A stretch of DNA of 64,000 bases, taken from positions 186,001 to 250,000 of the forward strand of contig CAYFKJ010000006.1 of the NCBI GenBank assembly GCA_964343605.1. Reading direction: 5' to 3'. Positions 1 to 9,309 of the stretch are shown piece by piece; position 1 is the first letter of the stretch, and each line of letters begins with the position of its first letter. The translations under genes and the position numbers were made by a program. This DNA is from CAYFKJ01 sp964343605 (GTDB lineage Bacteria > Pseudomonadota > Alphaproteobacteria > UBA2966). The notes under the pieces were generated by a model. That model was not told the DNA's origin. It searched no databases and was given only the letters and a program-made list of their open reading frames with translations.

Positions 1-284
1 GCGGGCAGGCGGCGGGCGATGATGCCGTCCGCCACCATGCGGCAATCCGCCAGCACGGGTGCGCCATCAACGAGGGCCCGGGCCGCCGCCCCCGCCACGT
101 CGCCCGACCACGAAAGATCGCCGGTGATGTCCGGCATGCCGCAGGCGTGCACCAGCCGCAGCACCAGTCGGGTCAGGTCTTCCGGCAGACCTTCGGTATC
201 GGTTTCCGCCCGCACCATTTCGAACGAGCGGCGGTAGATCTCCGCCGGGTCGCGCAGGTAGTCGTATGTCCTGTCCCCGCTCAC
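1..284 (-). CDS. cobH: Precorrin-8X methylmutase CobH (partial, 5' part only)
   Basis: The N-terminal 94 or so residues are present; the gene runs off the left edge. CobH moves the C-11 methyl of precorrin-8X to C-12, giving hydrogenobyrinate, in the aerobic B12 pathway. The reading frame starts at a GTG and opens VSGDRTYDYLRDPAEIYRRS, typical of the family. The segment RLVHACGMPD carries the catalytic histidine. The start lies 9 nt behind the cbiX stop on the same strand, so the two are probably cotranscribed. Family assignment is firm; the rest of the protein is not visible. Confidence 0.88.
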   Translation of the reverse strand, partial: MSGDRTYDYLRDPAEIYRRSFEMVRAETDTEGLPEDLTRLVLRLVHACGMPDITGDLSWSGDVAGAAARALVDGAPVLADCRMVADGIIARRLP

Positions 285-293
285 GTTCCGCCT

Positions 294-1253
294 TTAGCTT
301 TCACCGTCGTGGTGATGGTGATGAGCGTGTCCATGGTGATGGTGGTGGTGGCCGTGATCGCCGTCCGTGCCGATGCCCTGGACATGGTGGTGGTGGCCGA
401 CCTGTGGTGCGCCGTGTTCGGCCTCGAAACCGACAAGCTGTTCGCGGTACTTGCAGAGCTGGCAGTTCATGTTGGGATTGCCTTCGATGATCTCGTGCAT
501 GCGCTCGATGAAGGTATCCAGAACCTGGGGATGATCGTTGAGGTAGCCCGCCTTGATAATGTCGATGTCCGGGTATTTCTCGTTGGCGGTGTCGGCGGCG
601 TCGTAGATGCGCGTGACAAGGATGCCTGAAAACAAGAAATAGGGAAAAACCACGATACGTTTGAAACCGAGCTTGGCCGCGTAATCGAGACCGTCTGCGA
701 TTAGGGGAACGGCGACGCCCGAGTAGCTCGTTTCCGCCCAGCCCAGGTCGAGGCCCTCCCACAGGAAGCGCGTGATCTTGGTGACGTTGGAATTGGCGTC
801 GGGATCGGAAGCGCCGCGTCCCACCACCATCAACAGTGTGTCCTCCCGGCCGATCTCTTGGCGTTTGTCGGCCTCGGCGATGGCGTCTTCGATACGCGAG
901 GCGGCGGCGTTGATCAACTTTAGGCTGACCGCCAGTTCGCGGGCGAAGTGAAGCTCGACGTCCGGATTGTCGCGGGAGAATTCGTTCAGCACCGACGGGA
1001 TGTCGTTCTTGACGTGGGCGGCGGCGAACAGCATGCCCGGCAGGGCGAAAATGCGCTTGCAGCCCTTCTCGACCAGTTTGTCGAGCCCCTCGCGGATGAT
1101 CGGCAGCGCAAATTCCAGGAAGCCGTGTTCGACTTCGTAGTCCGGCAGCAGCTCACGCAAGCGCACGGCGAGGTTCTCGAATTCCGCCACGGCGATGTCG
1201 TCGCGGCTGCCGTGGCCGCAGATCATCACGCCGGTCTTAATCTCATCACTCAT
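294..1253 (-). CDS. cbiX: Sirohydrochlorin/precorrin cobaltochelatase CbiX, long form with His-rich tail
   Basis: A 319-residue class II chelatase that inserts Co2+ into an early corrin precursor. Two chelatase half-domains are visible: residues 1-125, with the N-terminal metal-site motif CGHGSRD, and about 140-255. Near residue 268 a short MNCQLCKYR motif matches the MxCxxC Fe-S site of long CbiX proteins. The last 35 residues are a histidine tail (runs of 4-6 His), which probably binds or buffers cobalt. cobH follows after 9 nt. An early-insertion chelatase beside the late-insertion chelatase CobN is unusual (see findings). The start ATG gives the expected MSDEIKTGVMICGHGS opening. Confidence 0.9.
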   Translation of the reverse strand: MSDEIKTGVMICGHGSRDDIAVAEFENLAVRLRELLPDYEVEHGFLEFALPIIREGLDKLVEKGCKRIFALPGMLFAAAHVKNDIPSVLNEFSRDNPDVELHFARELAVSLKLINAAASRIEDAIAEADKRQEIGREDTLLMVVGRGASDPDANSNVTKITRFLWEGLDLGWAETSYSGVAVPLIADGLDYAAKLGFKRIVVFPYFLFSGILVTRIYDAADTANEKYPDIDIIKAGYLNDHPQVLDTFIERMHEIIEGNPNMNCQLCKYREQLVGFEAEHGAPQVGHHHHVQGIGTDGDHGHHHHHHGHAHHHHHDGES

Positions 1254-1360
1254 ACCGTTTTCCTCAAATTACCGGGGTCTCATAACACCGCCGGTGGTCT
1301 GTGCCAAATTTCACCGCGCCCGAAGTTGACGCCGGCGGTTTCGCAAATCATTGTCTGGCG

Positions 1361-2353
1361 ATGTTTTCCTTCGCCTTGCCCGAGGCGGCCCTGGCGCCGC
1401 TGGTTATTCTGTTGCTGGCCTTGGCCGCGGATGCGGTGATCGGCGATCCGCCCGCATTGTGGTCCCGCGTGCCTCATCCGGTCGCCCTTATCGGCAACTT
1501 GATCGGCTGGGCCGACGGCGCCTTCAACAAGGAAGACGACGGCGCCGACGCGCGCCGCTCCGCCGGTGTGGTCTTTGCCGCCGCGCTGATCGTCTGCGGG
1601 GCCTTGGCGGGTTGGGCCCTGGCCCAGGTCTGCCGCGCGCTTTCCATCGGCGTCGTGCTGGAGATCGTCTTTGTCGCCGTCTTCCTTGCCGGGCGGTCGC
1701 TCTATGACCATGTCGCGGCGGTGGCGCGCGGTCTCAGTGAACGCGGCCTCGCCGGGGGGCGGGCCGAGGTGGCGCGCATCGTCGGGCGCGATCCCGAACA
1801 ACTGGACGAGGCCGGCGTGGTCCGCGCCGCCATCGAATCCCTGGCCGAAAACTTTTCCGACGGCGTTGTCGCACCGGCCTTCTGGTATGCCCTCTTCGGC
1901 CTGCCGGGCCTGCTCGCCTACAAGGCTCTCAACACCGCCGATTCCATGGTGGGGCACAAAAGCGATCGACACGCCGATTTCGGCCGGGCCGCTGCCCGGC
2001 TCGACGATTTCGCCAATCTGGTCCCGGCCCGTCTGAGCGCGTTGTTGATCTGCGCCGCCGCGGCTGTGCTGCCGGACGCCTCCGGCGGCCGGGCCTATGC
2101 CGTGATGGTGAGGGACGCGTCTCAGCATCGCTCCCCTAACGCCGGCTGGCCGGAAGCCGCAATGGCGGGGGCGCTGGGCGTCGCTCTGGCAGGGCCGCGC
2201 GTGTACGCCGAAGGAGCGGTGGATGATGCCTACATGGGTGGCGAGGGCCGGCGGGAAACCAACGGCGCTGAGCTCGCCCGAGCCTTGCGGCTCTATTTCT
2301 GGGCCAATGCCGTATTGGCTGCCGCAATAGCCTTTCTGGCGTGGCTGATATGA
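1361..2353 (+). CDS. cobD: Adenosylcobinamide-phosphate synthase CobD/CbiB
   Basis: Integral membrane enzyme of about 330 residues that joins aminopropanol (or its phosphate) to adenosylcobyric acid. Typical features are the N-terminal helix followed by ADAVIGDPP, the motif HPVALIG, AAIESLAENFSDGVVAP in the middle, NTADSMVGHKS, and the late motif DASQHRSPNAGWPEAAMAGAL. The internal ATG at 1361 is chosen over the first possible start at 1301 because the product then opens directly with a hydrophobic helix (MFSFALPEAALAPLV). It is divergent from cbiX and convergent with cobQ, whose stop lies 4 nt beyond the cobD stop. Confidence 0.92.
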   Translation: MFSFALPEAALAPLVILLLALAADAVIGDPPALWSRVPHPVALIGNLIGWADGAFNKEDDGADARRSAGVVFAAALIVCGALAGWALAQVCRALSIGVVLEIVFVAVFLAGRSLYDHVAAVARGLSERGLAGGRAEVARIVGRDPEQLDEAGVVRAAIESLAENFSDGVVAPAFWYALFGLPGLLAYKALNTADSMVGHKSDRHADFGRAAARLDDFANLVPARLSALLICAAAAVLPDASGGRAYAVMVRDASQHRSPNAGWPEAAMAGALGVALAGPRVYAEGAVDDAYMGGEGRRETNGAELARALRLYFWANAVLAAAIAFLAWLI

Positions 2354-2357
2354 AGGT

Positions 2358-3824
2358 TTAACGGTCACCGGCGATCTCCAAAATCCGTTCCGTGTGCAGG
2401 TGCGCTTCCAAATGGTCGGCCAGGCCGTCCAAGGCGGCATCGACGCCGGTCTCGTACTCCAAAGAACCGCTGCCGCCGAGACGCGCAATGAGGGCGTGGC
2501 GAAACTCGTCTGAAGCAAACAGGCCATGTACATAGCAGCCCATCACGCGACCCTGGGCGTCGACGGCCCCATCGGCGTGTTCGCCGTCGAGCGTCAGCAT
2601 GGGCGAGGCGGTGCCGGCGCCGGCAGTATCGCCGCAATGCATTTCGTAGCCGCTGATGGCTGCCCTGTCGCGGGTGTCGAAACCGCTCACCTTTCTCAGT
2701 GATTTGTCACCGGCGATTGTGGTCTCGACATCCAGCAGCGCGAGGCCCGTCTCGCTGCCGGGCGCGCCCTCCAGACCGTCGGGATCGTGCACCGCCTTGC
2801 CGAGCATCTGAAAACCGGCGCAGATGCCGAGCACCTTACCCTTGCGCCGGACGTGGGCTGCGAGGTCTACATCCCAGCCCTGCTCCCGGAGGAATCGAAG
2901 ATCGGCCAGCGTGGCCTTCGATCCCGGCAGAATGACGAGATCGGCATCGCCCGGCAGGGCGCGGCCGGCCTCGACAAACTCAAGGTCGACGCCGGGTTCG
3001 GCAATCAGGGGGTCGAAGTCGTCGAAGTTGGCGATGCGCGAAAGCTTCGGCACGGCGATGCGGATATCGCCTCCGTCCCGATTGCCCGGGCCTCGCTCCA
3101 GCACAACGGCGTCCTCTGCGGGAAGGCGGGCGGCGTCGGGCCAGAAGGGAACAAGGCCGAGGGTGGGCCATTCCGTGCGCTTTTCGATCTCCGCCATACC
3201 GTCGGCGAACAGAGCGGCGTCGCCCCTGAAACGATTGACGATGAAGCCCCTGATCCGCGCCCGTTCGTCAGTCGGCAGCAGGGCATGGGTGCCGACCAGG
3301 CTGGCGATCACGCCGCCCCGGTCGATATCCGCGATCAGCGCCACCGGCACGTCGGCGGCTTCGGCGAAACCCATATTGGCAATATCGGCCGAACGCAGAT
3401 TGACTTCCGCCGCGCTGCCCGCCCCTTCGATCAGAACGATGTCGGCTTCTTTGCCGATCGCCTCGAAGCCAGCCAGCACGTCGGCCATCAGACGGGGCTT
3501 GAGGTCGGTGTATTCCGCCGCCGTCGCATTGCCGCGCACCCGGCCGCGCACGACGACCTGGGCGCCGACATCTGTCTGCGGTTTGAGTAGCACCGGGTTC
3601 ATGTCGGCCACGGGCTCGACGCCGGCGGCGCGGGCCTGCAAAGCCTGGGCCCGCCCGATCTCCCCGCCGTCCGCCGTAACGGCGGCATTGTTCGACATGT
3701 TCTGCGGTTTGAACGGACGTACTTTCAGGCCGCTGCGGGCGAAGCTGCGCGCCAGGCCCGCGACGATCAGCGACTTGCCGACGTCGGAGCCCGTGCCCTG
3801 GAACATGATGGCGGGGGTGGTCAC
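2358..3824 (-). CDS. cobQ: Cobyric acid synthase CobQ
   Basis: A 488-residue glutamine-dependent amidotransferase that amidates side chains b, d, e and g of adenosylcobyrinate a,c-diamide. The N-terminal dethiobiotin-synthetase-like ATP domain has the P-loop FQGTGSDVGKS (residues 9-19) and the phrase FKPQNMSNNAA. The C-terminal class-I glutaminase domain shows the nucleophile in LGICAGFQMLGKA (near residue 333) and the histidine in CYVHGLFAS (near residue 433). It lies 6 nt downstream of cobO as the last gene of the riboswitch-led operon. Confidence 0.95.
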   Translation of the reverse strand: MTTPAIMFQGTGSDVGKSLIVAGLARSFARSGLKVRPFKPQNMSNNAAVTADGGEIGRAQALQARAAGVEPVADMNPVLLKPQTDVGAQVVVRGRVRGNATAAEYTDLKPRLMADVLAGFEAIGKEADIVLIEGAGSAAEVNLRSADIANMGFAEAADVPVALIADIDRGGVIASLVGTHALLPTDERARIRGFIVNRFRGDAALFADGMAEIEKRTEWPTLGLVPFWPDAARLPAEDAVVLERGPGNRDGGDIRIAVPKLSRIANFDDFDPLIAEPGVDLEFVEAGRALPGDADLVILPGSKATLADLRFLREQGWDVDLAAHVRRKGKVLGICAGFQMLGKAVHDPDGLEGAPGSETGLALLDVETTIAGDKSLRKVSGFDTRDRAAISGYEMHCGDTAGAGTASPMLTLDGEHADGAVDAQGRVMGCYVHGLFASDEFRHALIARLGGSGSLEYETGVDAALDGLADHLEAHLHTERILEIAGDR

Positions 3825-3830
3825 GGCCGA

Positions 3831-4481
3831 TCAGAACTCGATGCCGACCTGGGCCTTGACGCCGCTGCGGAAGGGGTGTTTCACCTGCGTCATTTCCGTC
3901 ACCAGATCGGCTGCCTCGATGATCTCGTCCTTGGCGTTGCGCCCCGTCACCACGACGTGAAGCATGTCGGGCCGGGCGCTCAAAACCTCAACCACCTCGG
4001 CCAGGTCGAGATAATCGTAGCGCAGCACGATGTTGATCTCGTCGAGGATGACCATGTCGTAGGTCGGTTCGGCGCCCCGGCAGGCCTCGATCATTTCCTT
4101 GGCGACCTCCCAGGCGTTCTTGGCGGCGGCGATGTCGCGCTGGCGGTCCTGGGTGTCCCAGGTAAAGCCTTCACCCATGGTGCGGATGGTGACCTGGTCG
4201 GGGAAGTTTTCCAGCACGACACGTTCGCCGGTCTCCCATTTGCCCTTGACGAACTGGACGATGCCGACCTTCATGCCGTTGCCGACGGCGCGCGTCGCCA
4301 GACCGAAGGCCGCCGTGGATTTGCCCTTGCCCTTGCCGGTATGAACGATCAGGAGGCCCTTCTCGATGGTCTTGGTGGCGAGCATCTTGTCGCGCGCCGC
4401 TTTGCGCTTGGCCATTTTTTCGGCATGGCGCTTGTCCAGTTCCTCTTCCGTCTCGGAAGATTTTGGCGTCTCTTCGGTCAT
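3831..4481 (-). CDS. cobO: Cob(I)yrinic acid a,c-diamide adenosyltransferase CobO
   Basis: A 216-residue CobA/BtuR/CobO-type ATP:corrinoid adenosyltransferase that forms the Co-carbon bond. Its P-loop HTGKGKGKSTAAFG sits near residues 47-60. Further family motifs are GIVQFVKGKWETGE, FTWDTQD, DMVILDEIN and VVTGRNAKDE. The start MTEETPKSSE is preferred over a longer frame because its ATG overlaps the cobN stop as ATGA (4478-4481), which implies translational coupling. The charged N-terminal 40 residues (Glu/Lys-rich) are a normal extension. Confidence 0.95.
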   Translation of the reverse strand: MTEETPKSSETEEELDKRHAEKMAKRKAARDKMLATKTIEKGLLIVHTGKGKGKSTAAFGLATRAVGNGMKVGIVQFVKGKWETGERVVLENFPDQVTIRTMGEGFTWDTQDRQRDIAAAKNAWEVAKEMIEACRGAEPTYDMVILDEINIVLRYDYLDLAEVVEVLSARPDMLHVVVTGRNAKDEIIEAADLVTEMTQVKHPFRSGVKAQVGIEF

Positions 4482-7400
4482 GATGCCTCCTTGGTGGCTG
4501 CGTCGGCAGCCGTGAGATCCTTGAGGATGCCGTGCGTGGAATTGAGCCGCGGCCGCCACAGGCCGCGCTCCTGCGCTTCGAGGAACTTTTCGGCCATTTC
4601 ACGCAAGGCGTCGGGGTTGTTGTCGGCGATAAAGTCGCGCACAGCCTCGTCGCCGAGGTAGGCGTCGAACACGGCGTCGAAGTGATGGTCCTCCACGGCG
4701 TGCGCGGTGGCGGCGAAGGCGAACATGTAATCAAGCGTTGCCGCCATCTCGAAGGCGCCCTTGTAGCCGTGACGCATGACACCGGCGATCCACTTGGGGT
4801 TCACCACGCGGGCGCGCACCACACGGGCGATCTCGTCCTGCAGGGTCCGGACCTTGGGCGTTTCGGGCCGAGAATGATCGTTGTGGTAAACGCTGGGTGC
4901 GCTGCCGGAATGAACCTCCACGGCGGCGGCGAGGCCGCCCTCGAACTGATAGTAATCGTCCGAATCCAGAAGGTCGTGCTCGCGGTTGTCCTGGTTCTGC
5001 ACGACCGCCTCGATGGCACCCAGGCGGCGTTCGAAAAGACCGTGTTCTGCCTTGCCCTCCGTGCCGCCGCCATAGGCGTAGCCGCCCCAGGCGACGTAGG
5101 CGCGGGCGAGATCCGCCTGGGTCTCCCAACCCTTTTCGTCGATCAACGCCTGCAAACCGGCCCCGTAGGCGCCGGGCTTGGAGCCGAACACCCGGTGTCC
5201 GGCACGCGCGCGCGCGTCATCTTCGGCCACGCCTTCGGCGACCAGAGCCGCGGCGTCGCGCCGGACGCGGGCAGCCAGGGGATTGATGTCGTCGGGCTCG
5301 TTGAGATCAGCAACGGCTCGGGCCGCGCTGTCGATCAGATCCATCAGGCTGGGAAAGGCGTCACGGAAGAAACCGGAGACGCGCAGAGTGACGTCCACGC
5401 GCGGCCGGTCGAGCAGGTCGGCGGGCAGGATTTCGAACCCCGTGACGCGGCCCGAGGCGCCCTCCCAGGTCGGCTTGGCGCCCATCAGGGCCAACGCCTG
5501 GGCGATGTCGTCGCCGCCGGTGCGCATGTTCGAGGTGCCCCAGGCCGAGATCGCCATGCTGCGCGGCCAGGCGCCGTGGGTCTGGCGGTGATGGGCGACC
5601 AGCAGGTCGGCCGATTTCCAGCCGAGATGCCAGGCGGCCGGCGTCGGCACGGTGCGGGTGTCGACGGAATAGAAGTTGCGCCCGGTAGGCAGCACGTCGG
5701 GCCGGCCCCGCGTCGGCGCGCCGGACGAGCCCGGCTCGAGGAAACGACCGGCGAGCCCCGTCAGCAGGCCCGTCATTTCCGCCTGACCGCAGTCCTCAAC
5801 CATCGGGCGGAGCGTTTCGTCGATGTAGCCGAGTACGGCGAGGGTGCACGGCCATTCGCCGGGCAGATCGGTCGAGCCGGCCACCAATCCGAGGGCCAAC
5901 AGTTCCAGCCGTTCCAGTGTGTCGCCGACGGTACGCCAGGGATCTTCGGAAACGCCGGCCAAAACCTCAGGCCGGGGGCCTTGCCAGGTTGCCCCCAGTT
6001 CGCAGTCCAGGGGGTCGAAGCCGCCAAGGCCGGCATCGGCGGCCAAGGCGCGCAGGATCGAGGCTTCCGCCGCCTCCGGGCCGCGCGGTACCCGCACCAG
6101 GGCGACCAGCAGGGCATTCAGGAGATCGTCCTCGGGAGATTGGCCGAAGACGTGCAAACCGTCGCGGATCTGCATTTCCTTCAGCTCGCAGAGATAGTTG
6201 TCGAGCTTGGCCAGCGCCGTCGCTTCATCGTCGGCGTCGGCGATGCCGACGTCCCTGTCCAGGCCGAGCGTTGCGGCGGTTTCCAGTATCTGTTCGCCCA
6301 AGATGCGCAGGCGGCGGGGATCAACGCTGGCGGCCTCGTAATACTCATCGCACTTGGCTTCCAAATCGCGCAGGGGGCCGTAGGTTTCAGCCCGCGCCAG
6401 GGGCGGCGTCAGATGGTCGACGATGACGGCGCTTGTGCGGCGCTTGGCCTGGGTGCCCTCTCCGGGATCGTTGACGATGAAGGGGTAGAGGTGCGGAACG
6501 GCTCCGAAGGCGGCCTCCGGAAAACAATCCTCCGACAGTGCCAGGGCCTTGCCCGGCAGCCATTCGAGGTTGCCGTGCTTGCCGACGTGGACGACGGCCT
6601 GGGCGCCGAATCCCTCGCGTAGCCAGGCGTAGAAGGCGAGGTAACCGTGCGGCGGCACGAGATCTGGGTCGTGGTAGGTCTTGACCGGATCGATGTTGTA
6701 GCCGCGTGCGGGCTGCAATCCGACCGCGACGTTGCCGACGCGGAACGCCGGTATGGCGAAGGCGCCGCAGTCGAGTTCTCCGGCGCGGTAGAAGGGATCG
6801 TCTTCCGGCGGGCCCCATCTTTCCGTCACCTGTTCCCGGACGGTTTTGGGCAGGCGGGCGAAATAGGCCGAATAGTCGGCGAGCGACAGCGTTTCGGAAA
6901 TCTCGCGTTGGCGGTCCGGGTTGTTGGTCGGGCCGCGTTTCAGGCGCTCAACCAGTTCGTTGCCGTCCGCCGGAGCGTCTTCAACCCGGTATCCGGCATC
7001 CGCCATGGCCGTCAGCATGCCGGCGGCGGCGGCCGGCGAATCGAGGCCGACGCCGTTGCCCATGCGGCCGTCTCGGTTGGGATAGTTGGCCAGCACACAC
7101 GCGATGCGGCGCTCGGACGCCGGCGTGCCGCTCAGGTCGGCCCAGGCGGCCGCCAGGGCGGCCACGAATTCGATGCGGTCGGGCACCGGCCGGTAGGCGA
7201 CGATGGACGTTTGGCTCTGCTCGTCGAACCGGGCTTCCGCTTTGAAAGAGACGGCGCGGCTCAAGATCCTGCCGTCGACTTCCGGCAGGGCGACGTTCAT
7301 GGCGATATCGCGGGCCGCCAGACCGCGCGTGCCTTCGCGCCAGCCTTCCTCGTTGGATCCGGCAAAAACCACCTGCAGGACCGGCGCGCCCGGTTTGTCG

Positions 7401-8257
7401 AGGGGCCCCGGCGCCCGCACTGCCCCGGGCTTGGCAACAGCGAATCCGGTGGCGTTTAGAACCACAGCCGGCGGCGCCTGGGTGAACGTTTCTTCCAGTA
7501 CACCTGCCGCGACGGGATCCTTGAGGCTGGCGACGAAGACCGGTAACGGGCGAAGACCTTGTTTCTCCAGCGCAACGGTCATGGCGTCGATGGGCGCAAG
7601 GTTGGAGGCCTGGTAGAGGGCGCGGTAGAAAACGACCGGCACGACACCGCCTTTGCCCTGCCACCGCTCCTGAATTGTAGCCAGGTCGACCGCGCCCAAT
7701 CCGGGCCAGTAAAGACCGCCGCGCATCAAGGGCGCCGGTTCGCGCCATTCCGTCTCGCCACCGATCAGCGCGGCGGCGTTGTTGAGGAATTGCCGGGCGT
7801 TGTCGGGCCCGCCCTGAACGCAGTACTGCCACAGGCGATGGACGTCTTCCGCCATAAGTGTGCTTAGGCCGCTGAGCTCGGGGTCCGGTTGGTCGTCGCC
7901 CGGCAAGATGGCCAGGGCGATGCCCTTGCGCCGGCAGACCTCGGTGACGCGCTCGACGCCGTAGGGCCAGTAACCGACGCCGCCCAGCAGCCGGACAACG
8001 ACCAGCTTGGCTTGCGCGACAATGTCGTCGACGTAACCGTCCACCGACATGTTGTGGCCGAGGTGGAGGAGACTGGCCAGCCTGAGCCGCGGTGCTGCGT
8101 CGCCCATGTCGTCGATGAGGCCGGCCTGTGCCGCCGCCAGCATGGCGAGCTCGGTATCCGCCGCCGACAGCACGACGACGTCGCCCGGCGTCTGGCCGAG
8201 GTCGATCGCTTCGCTGCCGTCGTCGACGGCGCCGGGCTTGGCGGCAAGGAGGTGCAT
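4478..8257 (-). CDS. cobN: Cobaltochelatase subunit CobN
   Basis: A 1259-residue large subunit of the ATP-dependent CobNST cobaltochelatase, which inserts Co2+ into hydrogenobyrinic acid a,c-diamide. The length is normal for CobN. Family landmarks include LLGGVGYWPYGVERV near the N-terminus, YPNRDGRMGNGVGLDSP mid-protein, HVGKHGNLEWLPGKALALS, the tract MAISAWGTSNMRTGGDDIAQ and WIAGVMRHGYKGAFEMAATL close to the C-terminus. Magnesium-chelatase H relatives share the fold, but the cob context settles the call. The partner subunits CobS and CobT are not in this window. The gene sits 11 nt after cobW, and its stop overlaps the cobO start. Confidence 0.95.
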   Translation of the reverse strand: MHLLAAKPGAVDDGSEAIDLGQTPGDVVVLSAADTELAMLAAAQAGLIDDMGDAAPRLRLASLLHLGHNMSVDGYVDDIVAQAKLVVVRLLGGVGYWPYGVERVTEVCRRKGIALAILPGDDQPDPELSGLSTLMAEDVHRLWQYCVQGGPDNARQFLNNAAALIGGETEWREPAPLMRGGLYWPGLGAVDLATIQERWQGKGGVVPVVFYRALYQASNLAPIDAMTVALEKQGLRPLPVFVASLKDPVAAGVLEETFTQAPPAVVLNATGFAVAKPGAVRAPGPLDKPGAPVLQVVFAGSNEEGWREGTRGLAARDIAMNVALPEVDGRILSRAVSFKAEARFDEQSQTSIVAYRPVPDRIEFVAALAAAWADLSGTPASERRIACVLANYPNRDGRMGNGVGLDSPAAAAGMLTAMADAGYRVEDAPADGNELVERLKRGPTNNPDRQREISETLSLADYSAYFARLPKTVREQVTERWGPPEDDPFYRAGELDCGAFAIPAFRVGNVAVGLQPARGYNIDPVKTYHDPDLVPPHGYLAFYAWLREGFGAQAVVHVGKHGNLEWLPGKALALSEDCFPEAAFGAVPHLYPFIVNDPGEGTQAKRRTSAVIVDHLTPPLARAETYGPLRDLEAKCDEYYEAASVDPRRLRILGEQILETAATLGLDRDVGIADADDEATALAKLDNYLCELKEMQIRDGLHVFGQSPEDDLLNALLVALVRVPRGPEAAEASILRALAADAGLGGFDPLDCELGATWQGPRPEVLAGVSEDPWRTVGDTLERLELLALGLVAGSTDLPGEWPCTLAVLGYIDETLRPMVEDCGQAEMTGLLTGLAGRFLEPGSSGAPTRGRPDVLPTGRNFYSVDTRTVPTPAAWHLGWKSADLLVAHHRQTHGAWPRSMAISAWGTSNMRTGGDDIAQALALMGAKPTWEGASGRVTGFEILPADLLDRPRVDVTLRVSGFFRDAFPSLMDLIDSAARAVADLNEPDDINPLAARVRRDAAALVAEGVAEDDARARAGHRVFGSKPGAYGAGLQALIDEKGWETQADLARAYVAWGGYAYGGGTEGKAEHGLFERRLGAIEAVVQNQDNREHDLLDSDDYYQFEGGLAAAVEVHSGSAPSVYHNDHSRPETPKVRTLQDEIARVVRARVVNPKWIAGVMRHGYKGAFEMAATLDYMFAFAATAHAVEDHHFDAVFDAYLGDEAVRDFIADNNPDALREMAEKFLEAQERGLWRPRLNSTHGILKDLTAADAATKEAS

Positions 8258-8268
8258 TCCGGAGCGCC

Positions 8269-9309
8269 TTAGGTGCCGCCCAGCGCCGCGACGATGCCCG
8301 CCCGGTCGAGACCTGTCTCACCGATAACCACGAGGCGGCTTAGGCGTTCTTCGCCGGCCTGCCAGTCGCGGTCGAAGTAGTGCTGAATGCGCGGCCCGAC
8401 GCCCTGTACGACCAGGCGCATGTCCTTGCCCTCGACCACCGCAAATCCCTTGATGCGTAAAATGTTGTGGGCTCTCACGGCGTCCTCGATGCGGGCGCAG
8501 AGAACGGCGGGATCGTTGGTCGGCGGCAGGTCAACGTCGAAGCTCTCGAAATCGTCATGGTCGTGCTCGCCGTCGACGTCGTCGTGATGTGAGGGACGCC
8601 CGTCAAGGTCGTCTTCCGCCGCGGCGTCGATGCCCAGCAGAACCTCGGCGTCGATGCGGCCGTGCGCCGTGTGCACGATCTTCACGGCCTCTCGGGCCTC
8701 CGACAGCACGTCGCCTGCGACCTTTTCCGCCGTTGCGCCGTCCATCAGATCGGTCTTGTTGAGGACGATCATATCGGCACAGGCCAATTGATCTTCAAAC
8801 AGTTCCTCAAGCGGGCTTTCATGATCGAGGTTGTCATCCAGCGCCCGTTGGGCGTCCACGGCGTCGACGTCGGTGGCGAAGAGACCATCCGCTACCGCCG
8901 GGCCGTCGATCACTGCGACGACGCCGTCGACCGTGACCCGGGTTCTGACCTCGGGCCAGTTGAAGGCGCGCACCAATGGTTTGGGCAGGGCCAATCCCGA
9001 CGTCTCGATGACGATGTGATCCGGCGCCTCGGGCCGGTTCAGCAGGGCCTCGATGGTGGGCAGGAAATCGTCCGCCACGGTGCAGCAGAGGCAGCCGTTG
9101 GCGAGCTCGACGATGTCGTCCTCGGCGCAGGTTTCCTCGCCGCAGGCCTTGAGGATTTCCCCGTCGACGCCGATGTCGCCGAACTCATTGATGATCAGGG
9201 CGATGCGCCGGCCATTTGCGGTCTCCAGCAAATGGCGCACGAGGCTGGTCTTTCCGGCGCCGAGAAAGCCGGTAATGACGGTAGCGGGAATACGGGTGGT
9301 CTGGGTCAT
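8269..9309 (-). CDS. cobW: CobW GTPase, cobalt metallochaperone
   Basis: A 346-residue COG0523 GTPase. The P-loop is GFLGAGKTSL (residues 14-23). The metal-binding motif is GCLCC (near residues 73-77), and the guanine-specificity motif NKTD lies near residue 184. A His/Asp-rich stretch near residues 236-256 (with SHHDDVDGEHDHDD) is a probable extra metal-binding loop. COG0523 proteins of cob operons load Co2+ for CobN. The start overlaps the cobP stop by 4 nt (9306-9309), so the two are translationally coupled. Confidence 0.93.
   Translation of the reverse strand: MTQTTRIPATVITGFLGAGKTSLVRHLLETANGRRIALIINEFGDIGVDGEILKACGEETCAEDDIVELANGCLCCTVADDFLPTIEALLNRPEAPDHIVIETSGLALPKPLVRAFNWPEVRTRVTVDGVVAVIDGPAVADGLFATDVDAVDAQRALDDNLDHESPLEELFEDQLACADMIVLNKTDLMDGATAEKVAGDVLSEAREAVKIVHTAHGRIDAEVLLGIDAAAEDDLDGRPSHHDDVDGEHDHDDFESFDVDLPPTNDPAVLCARIEDAVRAHNILRIKGFAVVEGKDMRLVVQGVGPRIQHYFDRDWQAGEERLSRLVVIGETGLDRAGIVAALGGT

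Noticed and set aside
147..629. Plus-strand frame with Val-rich and His-antisense segment
   Set aside because: It is the antisense shadow of the cbiX histidine tail and coding region.
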